From: an uncultured Clostridia bacterium
GTDB lineage: Bacteria > Bacillota > Clostridia > TANB77 > CAG-508
Assembly (NCBI GenBank): GCA_944389475.1
Contig: CALXMM010000001.1
Span: 62,001 to 126,000 of the forward strand
Direction: 5' to 3'
DNA: 64,000 bases
Part shown: positions 18,701 through 26,324 of the stretch, piece by piece
Position numbering within the stretch: position 1 is the stretch's first letter
How the letters are laid out: the number at the start of each line of letters is the position of its first letter
Notes under the pieces: model-generated
The model's database searches: none
What the model was told of the DNA's origin: nothing
Seen by the model: only the letters and a program-made list of their open reading frames with translations
Made by a program: the position numbers and the translations under genes

Positions 18701-20235
18701 CAGTAACATTAACAAATAGTTCACCTGTAGAAGGAACAGCAAAAGTTAAAGAAAGTGTTCCAACTGGTACAACTTTAGTTAGTGATGTAACAGTAAAAAC
18801 ATCAAAATCAGGAACTAATAATCCTACAAAATTAAGTCCAGAACAAATTGAGACTATGTCAAACGGAGAGTTAGAATTAACAGTACCTGGTAATGGAAAT
18901 GTAGTAATAACATTTACTGTTGAAGTACAAAATTCAGCAATAGCAACAACAGTAAAAAATCAAGCATCAATAGCCAATGAAGATAAAACTTCAGAAAAAA
19001 TAGAAAATCCAATTAAAAAAGCTTTAAATATTTATGAAACAAAAACAGAATTAGGTAAACAAAGTGTTGTTATAGTAGTAGATATGACATTAAGTTTAGC
19101 TGCAGGTGTTGAAACAGATAATACTGACAGATTAGCATATGCACCATTAAATGCTGATGGAAGTATTAACTACAGAGCAGGATATGAAAATACAAGATGG
19201 TTTAAATTAAAAACAGCATTAGATAGCTTTATAGATTCATATTTAGGAGAGAATCCTGGAAATAAAAAATCTGTTGCAATTGTAGGATTCTGTAAAGATA
19301 TAGTTTTAGATAGTAAAGATATACTTTTAGATAGTGATGGATTTATAACTAACGCTGAAACAGCAAAAGATCTTTATAAAAATGTATTTACATTTGACCA
19401 ATATAAAGCAGCAGTTGATTTTGGACTAAGTTGCAAAGAAGACCCAGATGAGATGTTAGATTTCTTAGAGGATCATGGTAAAGATCGTGATGACCAAACA
19501 CCATTTAAAGAAAATAAAGATGGAACATATGACATAGATGTTGATGTTTTATCATTCCTTGATGACATAGGATTTTATGATGGTAAAAAATGTGGTTTAG
19601 GTTCAGGAACTAATATTCCTATTGGATTAAAAGAGGGAGAAAAATTAGTTTCATCACAAACTGAGAAAAATATTCCAACGGATTTAATAGTAATTACTGA
19701 TGGAGAAAATAACAAAGGTGAAAAATCAGATATTGCTAAATATGCAGAAGAAGTTATGAAAAATTCTGTAAAGGATAATGATAATAAAGAAGTAAATTCT
19801 AAATTATATGCAATTGGATTTACTGAAGATGCAAAAACATTTAAAGATTTATTAAAAGGTCATATGACAAAATATTATACAGCAACTGATACAACATCAT
19901 TAAACAATGCTTTTACAGCAATAAAAGGAGATACTGAAAGAAATCCAGAACCAATTAGGGCAACAACAAGTAATGAAGGATGGGTATCATTAAACGATAT
20001 TTCTTTTGCAGATAATTCAGTAATTACATTCTACACTGGAAGTGCAATACAAACAGATACTTCTACTACAATTGTAAAATATGATAATTTTGAAGAATTT
20101 AAGAATGCTAAAGATAAGACAGAAAAAGCATATTATAATTCATCAAATAATACATTTAATTTAAAACAATTCTTAATTGATAACAATGTAAAGGCGGGAG
20201 CTACAATTAATATGGAAGTATATACTGTAGAATAA
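15784..20235 (+). CDS. Giant surface protein: N-terminal anchor, DUF11/Cna-B repeats, VWA domain
   Basis: 1483 residues from the ATG at 15784 (GGAGGAG site; the TTG just before is unlikely). Layout: signal-anchor helix (~9-31), Gly/Ser/Thr/Asn linker (~38-150), a DUF11-like beta domain (~175-300), two near-identical Cna-B-like repeats (~308-412 and ~416-513, each ending FVNTFDPSTVQD), a third Cna-B-type domain (~517-620), further DUF11-like domains (~640-1075) and a von Willebrand A domain (~1092-1380) with MIDAS residues DMTLS (1100-1104) and ITDGEN. It ends with a small domain and lacks any LPXTG signal, so it appears held by its N-terminus, unusual for a VWA/Cna-B adhesin beside a sortase. 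Likely role: adhesion or a surface fibre. Confidence 0.85.
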   Translation: MAKPSKKATIITVAILAVLLIVAIVAVAVFLRDKGSTEAAGMESEQTVGQNENSETKTSEEPNQETQSAQESSTPSGTNTLGEIASNANQQTTNEGTTQNAGTQGTTTSTGTAGTTNAGTSNTNGSSSNVGTNSSNGTTTSTENIQESTITRTDIVNIPERKVSEDHNVWWEPMSISALLASANPTTNDIVDVEKSGNEEVAQGETINYTIKVTNKTDKKLEGIEVKDVLPEEVDLNSIQYETEPKMVEGNIVKWNVDIEPNAYVEIKFSVKVKTTVAPNTEIKNSAIANGKTSNEVITKVDEATVSVPVSKEIQAGDSDAAKAYPISGAVVTLKGTDGSTQDVTLNKDNNYAYEFKDLAKYDAQGNEITYTAEESAIKGEEEEFKHYKQDESKGEGQFVNTFDPSTVQDETTELPVHKDIVTNNSDAAKAYAITGVVVTLEGTNVEPITLNEANNYTGKFTGLKKYDEEGNLIKYNAEESAIAEEEAAFNHYTKTENEEGQFVNTFDPSTVQDKTELTVTKTWDDMDNNFKTRPKSGAIKVNLKANGKIVQKDVSIKASEGWTYTFRDLNKYDSTGKIIDYTVEEELIPNYNYPPTYNKTDNGYEIVNKADLKETSIDKTVVGIKQVGSENPNTIDTEIPQPDLDENEIEKTYKLNASLGDTIIYNIRVNNDGNTKLNNVTVTDDKAVTIIGVTPIKNGTKGNKTEVNIPTTANTNLLLAAVNKTTLDVGEGYIFTVSYTLGQADIADVSEFSNKATIDSDETDPESSTSTVNTNVKFDHELTKKIMSVEGRDVSNPTQTIVDSTTIVNTYSDKANKGETITYKITAENKGTTTISNLKLTDNRDVYVESIKFSTQKDSIPVNKNITVEENLLNSDTYELAPGETVEVVVTYEIGSMSKDNTGAEELNIENITNLYGDAFDPSSNDPNNSYKDVKDEARAEITATMKANISISKKSDKGNKELEPGDKIKYTVTLTNSSPVEGTAKVKESVPTGTTLVSDVTVKTSKSGTNNPTKLSPEQIETMSNGELELTVPGNGNVVITFTVEVQNSAIATTVKNQASIANEDKTSEKIENPIKKALNIYETKTELGKQSVVIVVDMTLSLAAGVETDNTDRLAYAPLNADGSINYRAGYENTRWFKLKTALDSFIDSYLGENPGNKKSVAIVGFCKDIVLDSKDILLDSDGFITNAETAKDLYKNVFTFDQYKAAVDFGLSCKEDPDEMLDFLEDHGKDRDDQTPFKENKDGTYDIDVDVLSFLDDIGFYDGKKCGLGSGTNIPIGLKEGEKLVSSQTEKNIPTDLIVITDGENNKGEKSDIAKYAEEVMKNSVKDNDNKEVNSKLYAIGFTEDAKTFKDLLKGHMTKYYTATDTTSLNNAFTAIKGDTERNPEPIRATTSNEGWVSLNDISFADNSVITFYTGSAIQTDTSTTIVKYDNFEEFKNAKDKTEKAYYNSSNNTFNLKQFLIDNNVKAGATINMEVYTVE

Positions 20236-20248
20236 TTTAAAGATATTT

Positions 20249-20289
20249 AAGTCCTGTGATAGTTAAACTATTGCAGGGCTTAGCTTTTT
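20249..20289 (+). terminator. Terminator after the giant surface protein
   Basis: AAGTCCTGTGATAGT at 20249-20263 pairs with ACTATTGCAGGGCTT at 20267-20281 over a short loop, followed by a T tract. Confidence 0.85.
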
Positions 20290-20339
20290 AAATAATTAAA
20301 TATATAATAAATTTATGTTTTGCTAAAAAGGGGAATATA

Positions 20340-20780
20340 ATGAAAGCAAAGAGAATGAAACAAAAGGTAAGTAAAAGCAAAATAAAAAATAAAAGAAATA
20401 TTAAAATAAATAAAGTAATATTGCTTTTTATAGTTTTAGTTGCAATAGTAGGAGCAGTTGTGTTTTTTATATATAAAAATTCAAATAAAGTAGAAGATCC
20501 TTTATTAGGAGAAAAAGATGTTTTTGGAATGGAACTTAAAAATATTCGTATTGAAAAACAAAATGGAATATATATTTTTACTGCACAATTAAAAAATACA
20601 TTAAATGAAAAATTTGAATCAAAACCAGTCCAAATAATATTTAGAGATGAAAAAAATCAGAAAATTATAAAATATAAGTATACAATAAATGATTTAGAAA
20701 AAGGTGAAATACAGGATATTAAAATAAAAACATCAGAGCCAATAGATGAGTTTTATACATTTTATATAGAAGAAGATTAG
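20340..20780 (+). CDS. Membrane-anchored extracellular protein with FxLYD-like domain
   Basis: 146 residues. A very basic N-terminus (residues 1-27) is followed by one transmembrane helix (about 28-47) and an extracellular beta domain (about 60-146). The stretch ELKNIRIEKQNGIYIFTAQLKNT resembles FxLYD-type domains found in secreted or membrane proteins that handle intersubunit contacts. It has an AAGGGG site. It follows the adhesin's terminator by about 50 bases, so it may be expressed separately or by readthrough. The domain match is by pattern only. Confidence 0.65.
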   Translation: MKAKRMKQKVSKSKIKNKRNIKINKVILLFIVLVAIVGAVVFFIYKNSNKVEDPLLGEKDVFGMELKNIRIEKQNGIYIFTAQLKNTLNEKFESKPVQIIFRDEKNQKIIKYKYTINDLEKGEIQDIKIKTSEPIDEFYTFYIEED

Positions 20781-20821
20781 TAAGAATATGCGTATATTGT
20801 AAAAAAAGTTGTATAAAGCAG

Positions 20822-20850
20822 TTGACGTAATTTAACACAGATGGTAAAAT
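20822..20850 (+). promoter_or_regulatory. Promoter of the structured RNA candidate
   Basis: TTGACG at 20822-20827, a 17-base spacer and TAAAAT at 20845-20850, with no start codon plus RBS following closely. Confidence 0.7.
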
Positions 20851-20856
20851 ATAAGC

Positions 20857-21051
20857 ATATTTTAGGAGTTTACCTAAGAGCTATAGGCACGAGCGGTAAA
20901 GAGTAATCAGTCACTTCCAAAATTTTTTAAAAAAGGACTAGTGAAAAATTACTTACACTATGTAAGATTAGAATAAATTTAAGTTAAAATATTAAGTATA
21001 ATCAAAGTCTTACAAAGGAGTCTTAAAAGATTTCTTTGTAGGGCTTTTTTT
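20857..21051 (+). ncRNA. Candidate structured non-coding RNA, ~195 nt
   Basis: A promoter and a strong terminator (21004-21051) bracket about 195 bases with no credible ORF. The ends can pair: ATATTTTA near 20857-20864 with TAAAATAT near 20983-20990. Inside are TTTACC/GGTAAA around a CTATAGGCACGAGC segment, TAGTG/CACTA and CTTAC/GTAAG stems. I recognise no riboswitch, tmRNA, SRP RNA or RNase P signature. Length and paired ends would allow a 6S-like RNA, but I cannot show it. It could also be a long leader for the kinase-like gene at 21135, though the terminator argues against constant readthrough. Confidence 0.5.
21004..21051 (+). terminator. Terminator of the RNA candidate
   Basis: AAAGTCTTACAAAG pairs with CTTTGTAGGGCTTT (two G-T pairs), followed by a run of seven T residues. 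Confidence 0.85.
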
Positions 21052-21134
21052 ATATAAATTGAGTAAAAATAATATAGACAGAATAACTTTCTTACCAATG
21101 AAAATAAACATATAAATAAAGGGGGGAGATTTTT

Positions 21135-21698
21135 ATGGCAAAATTTGTACTAATTTGTGGACCGCAGGCTGTAGGAAAAATGACAGTTGGGCAAGAATTA
21201 GCTAAAATTACTAATTTAAAATTTATGCATAATCACGAAACAATAGATTTACCACTAAGGTTTTTTCCGTTTAAGTCGGAGCAAAGAAGAAAATTAACAG
21301 ATTTATTTAGGTTTGCAATTTTCGAAGAAGTTGCAAAAAGTGATTTAAAAGGAATGATATTTACTCTATTATGGGAATTTGAGAAGCAAGAAGATTGGGA
21401 ATGGGTAAGAAAAGTAAAAAATATGTTTGAAAAAGAAAATGGTGAATTTTACATAGTAGAATTAGAAAGTACTTTAGAAGAAAGATTAAAGAGAAATAAG
21501 ACAGAAAATAGACTAAAAAATAAGCCTACAAAAAGAGATTTAGATTTTAGTGAAAAAGAATTGTTAAGTTCAATGCAAATACATAGGTTTAATTCAAATA
21601 AAGGAGAAATCAAATATAAAAATTATTTAAGAATAGATAACACAAATATTTCTGCAGAAGACACCGCAAAAATGATAAAAGATAAATTCAATTTATAA
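21135..21698 (+). CDS. P-loop kinase-like protein (AAA_33/shikimate-kinase-like)
   Basis: 187 residues. A Walker A motif GPQAVGKMT (residues 9-17) opens a small nucleotide-kinase fold. The C-terminal half has a lid-like basic segment (LEERLKRNKTENRLKNKPTKRD) and DNTNISAEDTAKMI near the end. Such stand-alone small P-loop proteins are annotated as AAA-family ATPases or shikimate kinase-like; the substrate is usually unknown. It has a GGGGGGAG site and no partner gene. Cytoplasmic. The fold is fairly clear, the reaction is not. Confidence 0.7.
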   Translation: MAKFVLICGPQAVGKMTVGQELAKITNLKFMHNHETIDLPLRFFPFKSEQRRKLTDLFRFAIFEEVAKSDLKGMIFTLLWEFEKQEDWEWVRKVKNMFEKENGEFYIVELESTLEERLKRNKTENRLKNKPTKRDLDFSEKELLSSMQIHRFNSNKGEIKYKNYLRIDNTNISAEDTAKMIKDKFNL

Positions 21699-21747
21699 AA
21701 TTTAATGCATAAATTAAGAAAATAACATTGTGATGGGGGTGAGTATT

Positions 21748-21960
21748 TTGAAAGATAAATTTGAGAAAAATAAAAAGAAAATTAATTTAACATTAAAAAG
21801 AAGATATGCTGATGGAAGAAACAAATCAAATGATATTTTAGAAAAGGATTTTAAAAATAAAAAATTTGATAATGAAGATTTTAAAGGTAATATTTCATTA
21901 TTAACTGTTAAAAAAGTTAGAGAAGAATGGAAAGTTGATGATGAACAGAGATGCATATAA
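21748..21960 (+). CDS. Small basic hypothetical protein
   Basis: About 70 residues from a TTG at 21748, chosen because GGGGTGA lies five bases upstream; in-frame GTG/ATG codons at 21730-21735 fall within that site. The protein is lysine-rich and contains RRYADGRNKSNDILEKDFKNKKF, with no membrane helix. Its 3' end overlaps the start of the next small ORF, suggesting a two-gene unit. No family recognised; a small toxin-antitoxin or phage-type pair is possible but unsupported. Confidence 0.45.
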   Translation: MKDKFEKNKKKINLTLKRRYADGRNKSNDILEKDFKNKKFDNEDFKGNISLLTVKKVREEWKVDDEQRCI

Positions 21961-22102
21961 TAGGAAAGAAGTAAGCAAAGAAGAATACAATATGGCTTAC
22001 GAAACAGCAAATATGATTATGAAAAAAGCAAAAGAGAAAGATAGCATACAAAATTTAATTAATTTTACAAATAAATATTATAAAGAATTAAAGAATATAT
22101 AA
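21941..22102 (+). CDS. Small helical hypothetical protein (53 residues)
   Basis: A 53-codon ORF in another frame, overlapping the end of the preceding small gene (ATG at 21941, or 21938, with GGAAAG upstream). It is highly charged and predicted helical (KEEYNMAYETANMIMKKAKEK...NKYYKELKNI). The overlapping arrangement is typical of coupled small genes. It ends 21 bases before the acetyltransferase start, so all may be one operon. No family recognised. Confidence 0.4.
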   Translation: MNRDAYNRKEVSKEEYNMAYETANMIMKKAKEKDSIQNLINFTNKYYKELKNI

Positions 22103-22123
22103 AAATATGAGAGGATGATGAAA

Positions 22124-22681
22124 ATGTACTATAAAAAATTGGTAGGAAAAAACATATACTTATCACCAAGAACAGTGGATGATGCAGAACAATATACAAA
22201 CTGGATAAATGATTTTGAAACGACTGATTACTTAGGAAGAAGTAATCAAATAATGACAATAGAAAAAGAAAAAGAATTTTTAGAAAAGCATATAGCAGAT
22301 GAAGCAACATTTAATATTGTAACATTAAATGAAGATAAATTAATTGGCTCAATCTCATTAGAAAATATAGACCATACAAATAGAAGAGCTACACTTGGAA
22401 TATTTATAGGAGATAGAGAAGAAAGAGAAAAAGGTTATGGAACAGAAGCAATACGATTAATCCTAGATTACGGTTTTAATTATTTAAACTTAAATAATAT
22501 CAATTTAGATGTAATGGAATTTAATGATAGAGCAATTGCTTGTTATAAAAAATGTGGTTTTAAAGAAATAGGCAGAAGAAGAAAAAGTGAATTCTTAGAT
22601 GGAAAATATTATGATAGAGTAAGTATGGATATTTTAAATGAAGAATTCACAGAAAAATATATCTTAAATCGAAACATCTGA
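22124..22681 (+). CDS. GNAT acetyltransferase, RimJ/RimL type
   Basis: About 185 residues. The Acetyltransf_3 pattern is plain: LRPRT-like start (IYLSPRTVDDAEQYTNWIND), LIGSISLENID, LGIFIGDREEREKGYGTEAIRLILDYGFNYLNLNNI with the acetyl-CoA loop REKGYG, and ERAIACYKKCGFKEIGR-like end. It transfers acetyl from acetyl-CoA to an amine, often a protein N-terminus, an antibiotic or a small molecule; the substrate is not deducible. ATG at 22124 is preferred because GAGAGG lies nine bases before it, against two ATGs at 22115 and 22118. Its TGA stop codon is the first part of a palindromic repeat. Confidence 0.85.
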   Translation: MYYKKLVGKNIYLSPRTVDDAEQYTNWINDFETTDYLGRSNQIMTIEKEKEFLEKHIADEATFNIVTLNEDKLIGSISLENIDHTNRRATLGIFIGDREEREKGYGTEAIRLILDYGFNYLNLNNINLDVMEFNDRAIACYKKCGFKEIGRRRKSEFLDGKYYDRVSMDILNEEFTEKYILNRNI

Positions 22682-22707
22682 ACTTTGGGGACGGACCTTA
22701 AAGTTCA
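22679..22707 (+). repeat. REP-like palindrome, copy 1
   Basis: GAACTTTGGGGAC-GGACCTTAAAGTTC-type imperfect palindrome followed by TTTACATAA. It overlaps the stop codon of the acetyltransferase gene. Related copies lie at 23255, 27658 and, inverted, 28853. Confidence 0.8.
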
Positions 22708-22812
22708 TTAAGTTTACATAATTATCATTAAAAGAAAATTTATTAATTCTTAACTCTAAAAAAATGTATATTTCAACAGCCTTTGGAAATAATGAACAAA
22801 GGAGGTCGAAAT

Positions 22813-23247
22813 ATGGAAGAGAACAATTTAAAAATATTAAAAGAAATTCATAAAGCAACAAAAATGGGAATGGATTCAATATCATTTGTTGCAGAAAAAT
22901 TATATGACAATAAATTGAAAGACAATTTAAGTTTTCAATATACGCAATATGGTCAAGTTATGGATAGAGTAAACAAATTATATGAAAACTATGGAGAAAT
23001 ACCGGAAGACAAAAACGTTATGAATACTATAATGGGATGGACAGGAGTTCAAATGAATACATTAAGTGATAAAAGTCCATCACACATAGCTGAAATGATG
23101 ATTGAAGGTACAACAATGGGAATAATAGAAGGAAGAAAACTAATGAATAATGAGGCAACACAAGCTTCTAAAGATGTTAGAGATTTATTAAACAACTTCG
23201 TAACATTCCAAGAAAATAATGTAGAACAACTAAAGAAATTTTTATAG
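22813..23247 (+). CDS. Four-helix hypothetical protein, DUF2383/ferritin-like
   Basis: 144 residues from the ATG at 22813, with a GGAGG site; the upstream in-frame ATGs lack one. The protein is all helical: KILKEIHKATKMGMDSISFVAEKL, then LSFQYTQYGQVMDRVNKLYENYGEIPED, two further helices and a final LLNNFVTFQENNVEQLKKFL. The spacing resembles small DUF2383-type four-helix bundles of clostridia, some of which accompany spore or stress proteins. No metal-binding Glu/His set is evident. It stands between two REP-like palindromes. Function unknown. Confidence 0.65.
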   Translation: MEENNLKILKEIHKATKMGMDSISFVAEKLYDNKLKDNLSFQYTQYGQVMDRVNKLYENYGEIPEDKNVMNTIMGWTGVQMNTLSDKSPSHIAEMMIEGTTMGIIEGRKLMNNEATQASKDVRDLLNNFVTFQENNVEQLKKFL

Positions 23248-23254
23248 AGATTTT

Positions 23255-23286
23255 ATGAACTTTAGGGACGGTCCTTAAAAGTTCAT
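23255..23286 (+). repeat. REP-like palindrome, copy 2
   Basis: ATGAACTTTAGGGAC pairs with GGTCCTTAAAAGTTCAT (one bulged base), followed by a TCTACATAA flank; seven bases past the preceding stop codon. Confidence 0.8.
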
Positions 23287-23329
23287 AAAGTCTACATAAA
23301 AAGTAATGCTAAAGAATATTAACTAATAC

Positions 23330-23358
23330 TTGAAAATACGAATTAAATCAAGTATAAT
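23330..23358 (+). promoter_or_regulatory. Promoter of the tyrS T-box leader
   Basis: TTGAAA at 23330-23335, 17-base spacer, TATAAT at 23353-23358. Confidence 0.75.
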
Positions 23359-23390
23359 ATAGCAAATTGAATTTAATTATGTTTTAAAAA

Positions 23391-23585
23391 GAAACTCAGT
23401 AGTAATTTATTGTAACTAATAGAGAAGCAATGTTTGGTGGAAATTGCTAGAAAATAGATTACGAATTACAATTCTTATAGTAATTAACGTGTAGCTACGA
23501 AAAGCTTAATGAGGCAATTATTTAATTGTAAATAAAGGTGGTACCACGATGCACATCGTCCTTTAAGGATGATGTGCTTTTTGAA
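23391..23585 (+). promoter_or_regulatory. T-box riboswitch controlling tyrS
   Basis: The conserved T-box sequence AATAAAGGTGGTACCACG is at 23531-23548, followed by a terminator (GCACATCGTC/GATGATGTGC plus T tract, to 23585). Upstream is a stem-I region beginning with a GAAACTCAGTAG-type segment. TAC in ATTACGAATTA near 23459 is a plausible tyrosine specifier codon. Uncharged tRNA-Tyr would stabilise the antiterminator and allow tyrS transcription. Confidence 0.92.
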
Positions 23586-23619
23586 TTTATGGGGGGATGC
23601 TTGAATCCAATGGATTAAT

Positions 23620-23650
23620 ATGTGTACCTTTAGAGTAAAGTGAGAAAGGA
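23620..23650 (+). promoter_or_regulatory. Recurrent leader hairpin covering the RBS (copy 2)
   Basis: ATGTGTACC leader with CCTTT (23627-23631) able to pair with AAAGG (23645-23649) of the tyrS ribosome binding region; homologous to 3124-3153. Confidence 0.45.
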
Positions 23651-23661
23651 AAGGATTTTTT

Positions 23662-24819
23662 ATGGATAAATTAGAATTAATTAAAAGAAAAGCAGTAGAT
23701 ATATTTTCTGAAGAAGAGTTAAAACAAAAATTAGATAGTGGGAGAAAACTTACAATAAAACTTGGAGCAGACCCATCAAGACCGGATTTGCATTTAGGTC
23801 ATACAGTTGTGCTAAGAGCTCTAAAAACCTTCCAAGAAATGGGACATGAAGTAGTATTTGTAATAGGTGATTTTACAGGAATGATAGGTGACCCATCCGG
23901 AAAGAGTAAAACTAGACCAGCTCTAACATTTGAGCAAACAAGAAAAGCGGGAGAGACATATTTTAAGCAGGTTACAAAAATTTTGGATAAAGATAAAACA
24001 AAAATTGCTTACAACTCAGAATGGCTTTCTAAAATGAATTTTGAAGATGTTATTAAACTTACGAGTAAATATACAGTTGCAAGGATTTTAGAAAGAGATG
24101 ATTTTAAAAATAGATATGAAAACAATTTGCCACTTTCTATGCATGAGTTATTATATCCATTAATGCAAGGATATGATTCTGTTGCATTGCATGCAGATAT
24201 AGAAATAGGTGGAACTGACCAAACTTTCAATCTTTTAGTAGGAAGAGAATTGCAAAAAGATTATGGTCAAGAAAGACAGGTTGTATTAACATTTCCACTT
24301 TTAGTTGGGCTTGATGGAAAAGAAAAGATGAGTAAATCCTTGGATAACTATATTGGTATTGATGAAGCTCCAGAAGTAATGTATGAAAAGGCTATGAAGA
24401 TTCCGGATGATGTTTTGATGGATTACTATAGATTAACAACCGATGTTGATATAAAAGAGGCAGAAGAATTAATAAAAGAAGATATTGTAAAAGCACATAA
24501 AAGATATGCAGAAGAAATTATATCAATGTATCATGGAACAGATAAAATAAAAATGGCAGAAGAAAGATATAATCAAATTGCAAAAGGTGGAGTCCCAGAA
24601 AATATTAAAACTTTTAAGTTATCTAATAATGAAGAAATAAATATTTGTGATTTACTTGTAAAAGTGGGTTTTGCAAGTTCAAAGAGCGAAGCTAAAAGAA
24701 TGATTACTGGAAATGGTGTAAAATTAGATGGAAATACTGTGGAAGATATTAATTTTAAGTTAAAACCAAATCAAAATATATTACAATTTGGGAAGAATAA
24801 ATTTATTAAACTTGTGTAA
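23662..24819 (+). CDS. tyrS: Tyrosyl-tRNA synthetase
   Basis: 385 residues. Charges tRNA-Tyr with tyrosine in the cytoplasm. The class I signatures are HLGH at residues 44-47 and KMSKS at 222-226, with GADPSRPDLHLGH and GGTDQTFNLLVGR typical of the TyrZ-like branch. A C-terminal S4 RNA-binding domain (about 320-385, LLVKVGFASSKSEAKRMI...G.V.LDG) is complete. Start with AAAGGA and normal spacing. Controlled by the T-box leader upstream, with a possible second layer in the leader hairpin at 23620. Confidence 0.96.
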   Translation: MDKLELIKRKAVDIFSEEELKQKLDSGRKLTIKLGADPSRPDLHLGHTVVLRALKTFQEMGHEVVFVIGDFTGMIGDPSGKSKTRPALTFEQTRKAGETYFKQVTKILDKDKTKIAYNSEWLSKMNFEDVIKLTSKYTVARILERDDFKNRYENNLPLSMHELLYPLMQGYDSVALHADIEIGGTDQTFNLLVGRELQKDYGQERQVVLTFPLLVGLDGKEKMSKSLDNYIGIDEAPEVMYEKAMKIPDDVLMDYYRLTTDVDIKEAEELIKEDIVKAHKRYAEEIISMYHGTDKIKMAEERYNQIAKGGVPENIKTFKLSNNEEINICDLLVKVGFASSKSEAKRMITGNGVKLDGNTVEDINFKLKPNQNILQFGKNKFIKLV

Positions 24820-24835
24820 TTTAAGAAATTCAATG

Positions 24836-24864
24836 TTGCTTTTGATTGAAAGTTACAATATAAT
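24836..24864 (+). promoter_or_regulatory. Promoter of the murL-murD2 pair
   Basis: TTGCTT at 24836-24841, 17-base spacer, TATAAT at 24859-24864; the leader of about 100 bases contains a GTGTC/GACAC pairing. Confidence 0.65.
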
Positions 24865-24968
24865 ATCTTAAGAAAAATGACCATTATAAATAAGGGCATG
24901 AGGGTGTCATTAAATTAAAATATTTAACAAGATAGGACACAGCTCAAAATCCCGGTTAGGAGATAAAA

Positions 24969-26324
24969 ATGACTTTTTTACAATTAAGAGAAAAATATCC
25001 AGATTTTTCATATAACTGGTATAAAATAGAAGAAAATGAGAATGAATATAAATTAAGCTTTGAATTCGAAATAAAAGGACTTTCAAAATTCAATCCAACT
25101 TGGGTTATTCCAAAGAAAAATAATATTAAACCAAATAAAGAATTATTGGAGAATTTAGTTTTCAGTTTGGGGATGACAGAGCTTGTTAGTTATTGGAAAA
25201 TAACTTGTTCACCAAATGTTACTATAAATAATATTAAACTTACACAAGAACAAATTGATTGGTGGAAAAAATTATATTTCTTTGGATTGGGAGAATTCTT
25301 TTATAAAAATAATATTAAAACAAATATGGAAGATTTTATGAGCATGTCCACTGGTACTAAAGTACTATTAAAAACGGATTTGAATGAAGAATTTAAAGGT
25401 GCTTTAGTTCCAATTGGTGGAGGAAAAGATTCAATAGTAACATTGGATGTTATAAAAAAGGATTTTAAAGATAATTTGTGCTATATTATAAATCCTAGAG
25501 GTGCAACAACTGAAACAGCTGAAACTGCAGGATATGGAGAGAATCAAATTTGCAATGTAAAAAGAACTTTAGATAAAAACATGCTAGAACTTAACAAAGA
25601 AGGGTTCTTAAATGGACATACGCCATTTTCATCAATCGTTGCATTTTCTAGTTTGATTGTAGCATATTTAAATAAGAAGAAATACATAGTACTATCAAAC
25701 GAAGCAAGTGCAAACGAATCTACAATATATGAGGAAGAAGTAAATCATCAATATTCAAAAAGCTATGAATTTGAAAAAGACTTTAATAATTATGTACAAA
25801 AATATATTTTTGATGATATACATTATTTTAGTTTGTTAAGACCTATTAGTGAGTATCAAATAGCAAAACATTTTGCAAAATTACCTAAATTTTATAAGAT
25901 TTTTAAAAGTTGTAATGTAGGCAGTAAAGAGAATAAATGGTGTGCTAATTGTCCAAAATGCTTATTTGTGTATATAATTTTATCTCCATTTGTATCAAGG
26001 AAAGATATGGTGGATATTTTTGGAGAAGATTTGCTTGAAAAAGAAAATTTGAAAAATACAATGGAAATGCTTTGTGGAATACAAAGAAACAAACCATTTG
26101 AGTGTGTTGGCTCTAGAGATGAAGTAAATACAGCAATTTGTGAGACTATAAAAAAATGCGAAACAAATCATGAAGAATTGCCTTTATTATATAAGTATTA
26201 TAAAACTACTAAAAAATATGAGGAATATAAAAATAACGAAAATACATATAACACATTTTACAATGCAGAAAATAATGTTCCAGAACATTATATAAAAATG
26301 TTGAAGGAAAGTGAGATAATATGA
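24969..26324 (+). CDS. murL: UDP-MurNAc-L-Ala-L-Glu epimerase (MurL-like)
   Basis: 451 residues. A PP-loop-type ATP site PIGGGKDS (residues 148-155) and a cysteine cluster around 315-332 (SCNVGSKENKWCANCPKC) stand out. MurL, first described in Xanthomonas, uses ATP to epimerise the terminal L-Glu of UDP-MurNAc-L-Ala-L-Glu to D-Glu, replacing glutamate racemase. The assignment rests on the PP-loop, length and the strict pairing with a MurD-family ligase that starts inside its last codon (ATGA overlap at 26321-26324). Cytoplasmic. Alternative: another ATP-pyrophosphatase of unknown substrate. Start follows GGAG at normal distance. Confidence 0.75.
   Translation: MTFLQLREKYPDFSYNWYKIEENENEYKLSFEFEIKGLSKFNPTWVIPKKNNIKPNKELLENLVFSLGMTELVSYWKITCSPNVTINNIKLTQEQIDWWKKLYFFGLGEFFYKNNIKTNMEDFMSMSTGTKVLLKTDLNEEFKGALVPIGGGKDSIVTLDVIKKDFKDNLCYIINPRGATTETAETAGYGENQICNVKRTLDKNMLELNKEGFLNGHTPFSSIVAFSSLIVAYLNKKKYIVLSNEASANESTIYEEEVNHQYSKSYEFEKDFNNYVQKYIFDDIHYFSLLRPISEYQIAKHFAKLPKFYKIFKSCNVGSKENKWCANCPKCLFVYIILSPFVSRKDMVDIFGEDLLEKENLKNTMEMLCGIQRNKPFECVGSRDEVNTAICETIKKCETNHEELPLLYKYYKTTKKYEEYKNNENTYNTFYNAENNVPEHYIKMLKESEII

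Noticed and set aside
20857-21003. The RNA candidate considered as a T-box or SRP RNA
   Set aside because: No GGTGG T-box core and no GGAAG/AGCAG SRP-type loop can be found.
24865-24968. Leader before murL considered as a riboswitch
   Set aside because: Only a short GTGTC/GACAC pairing is visible and no known aptamer consensus is met.
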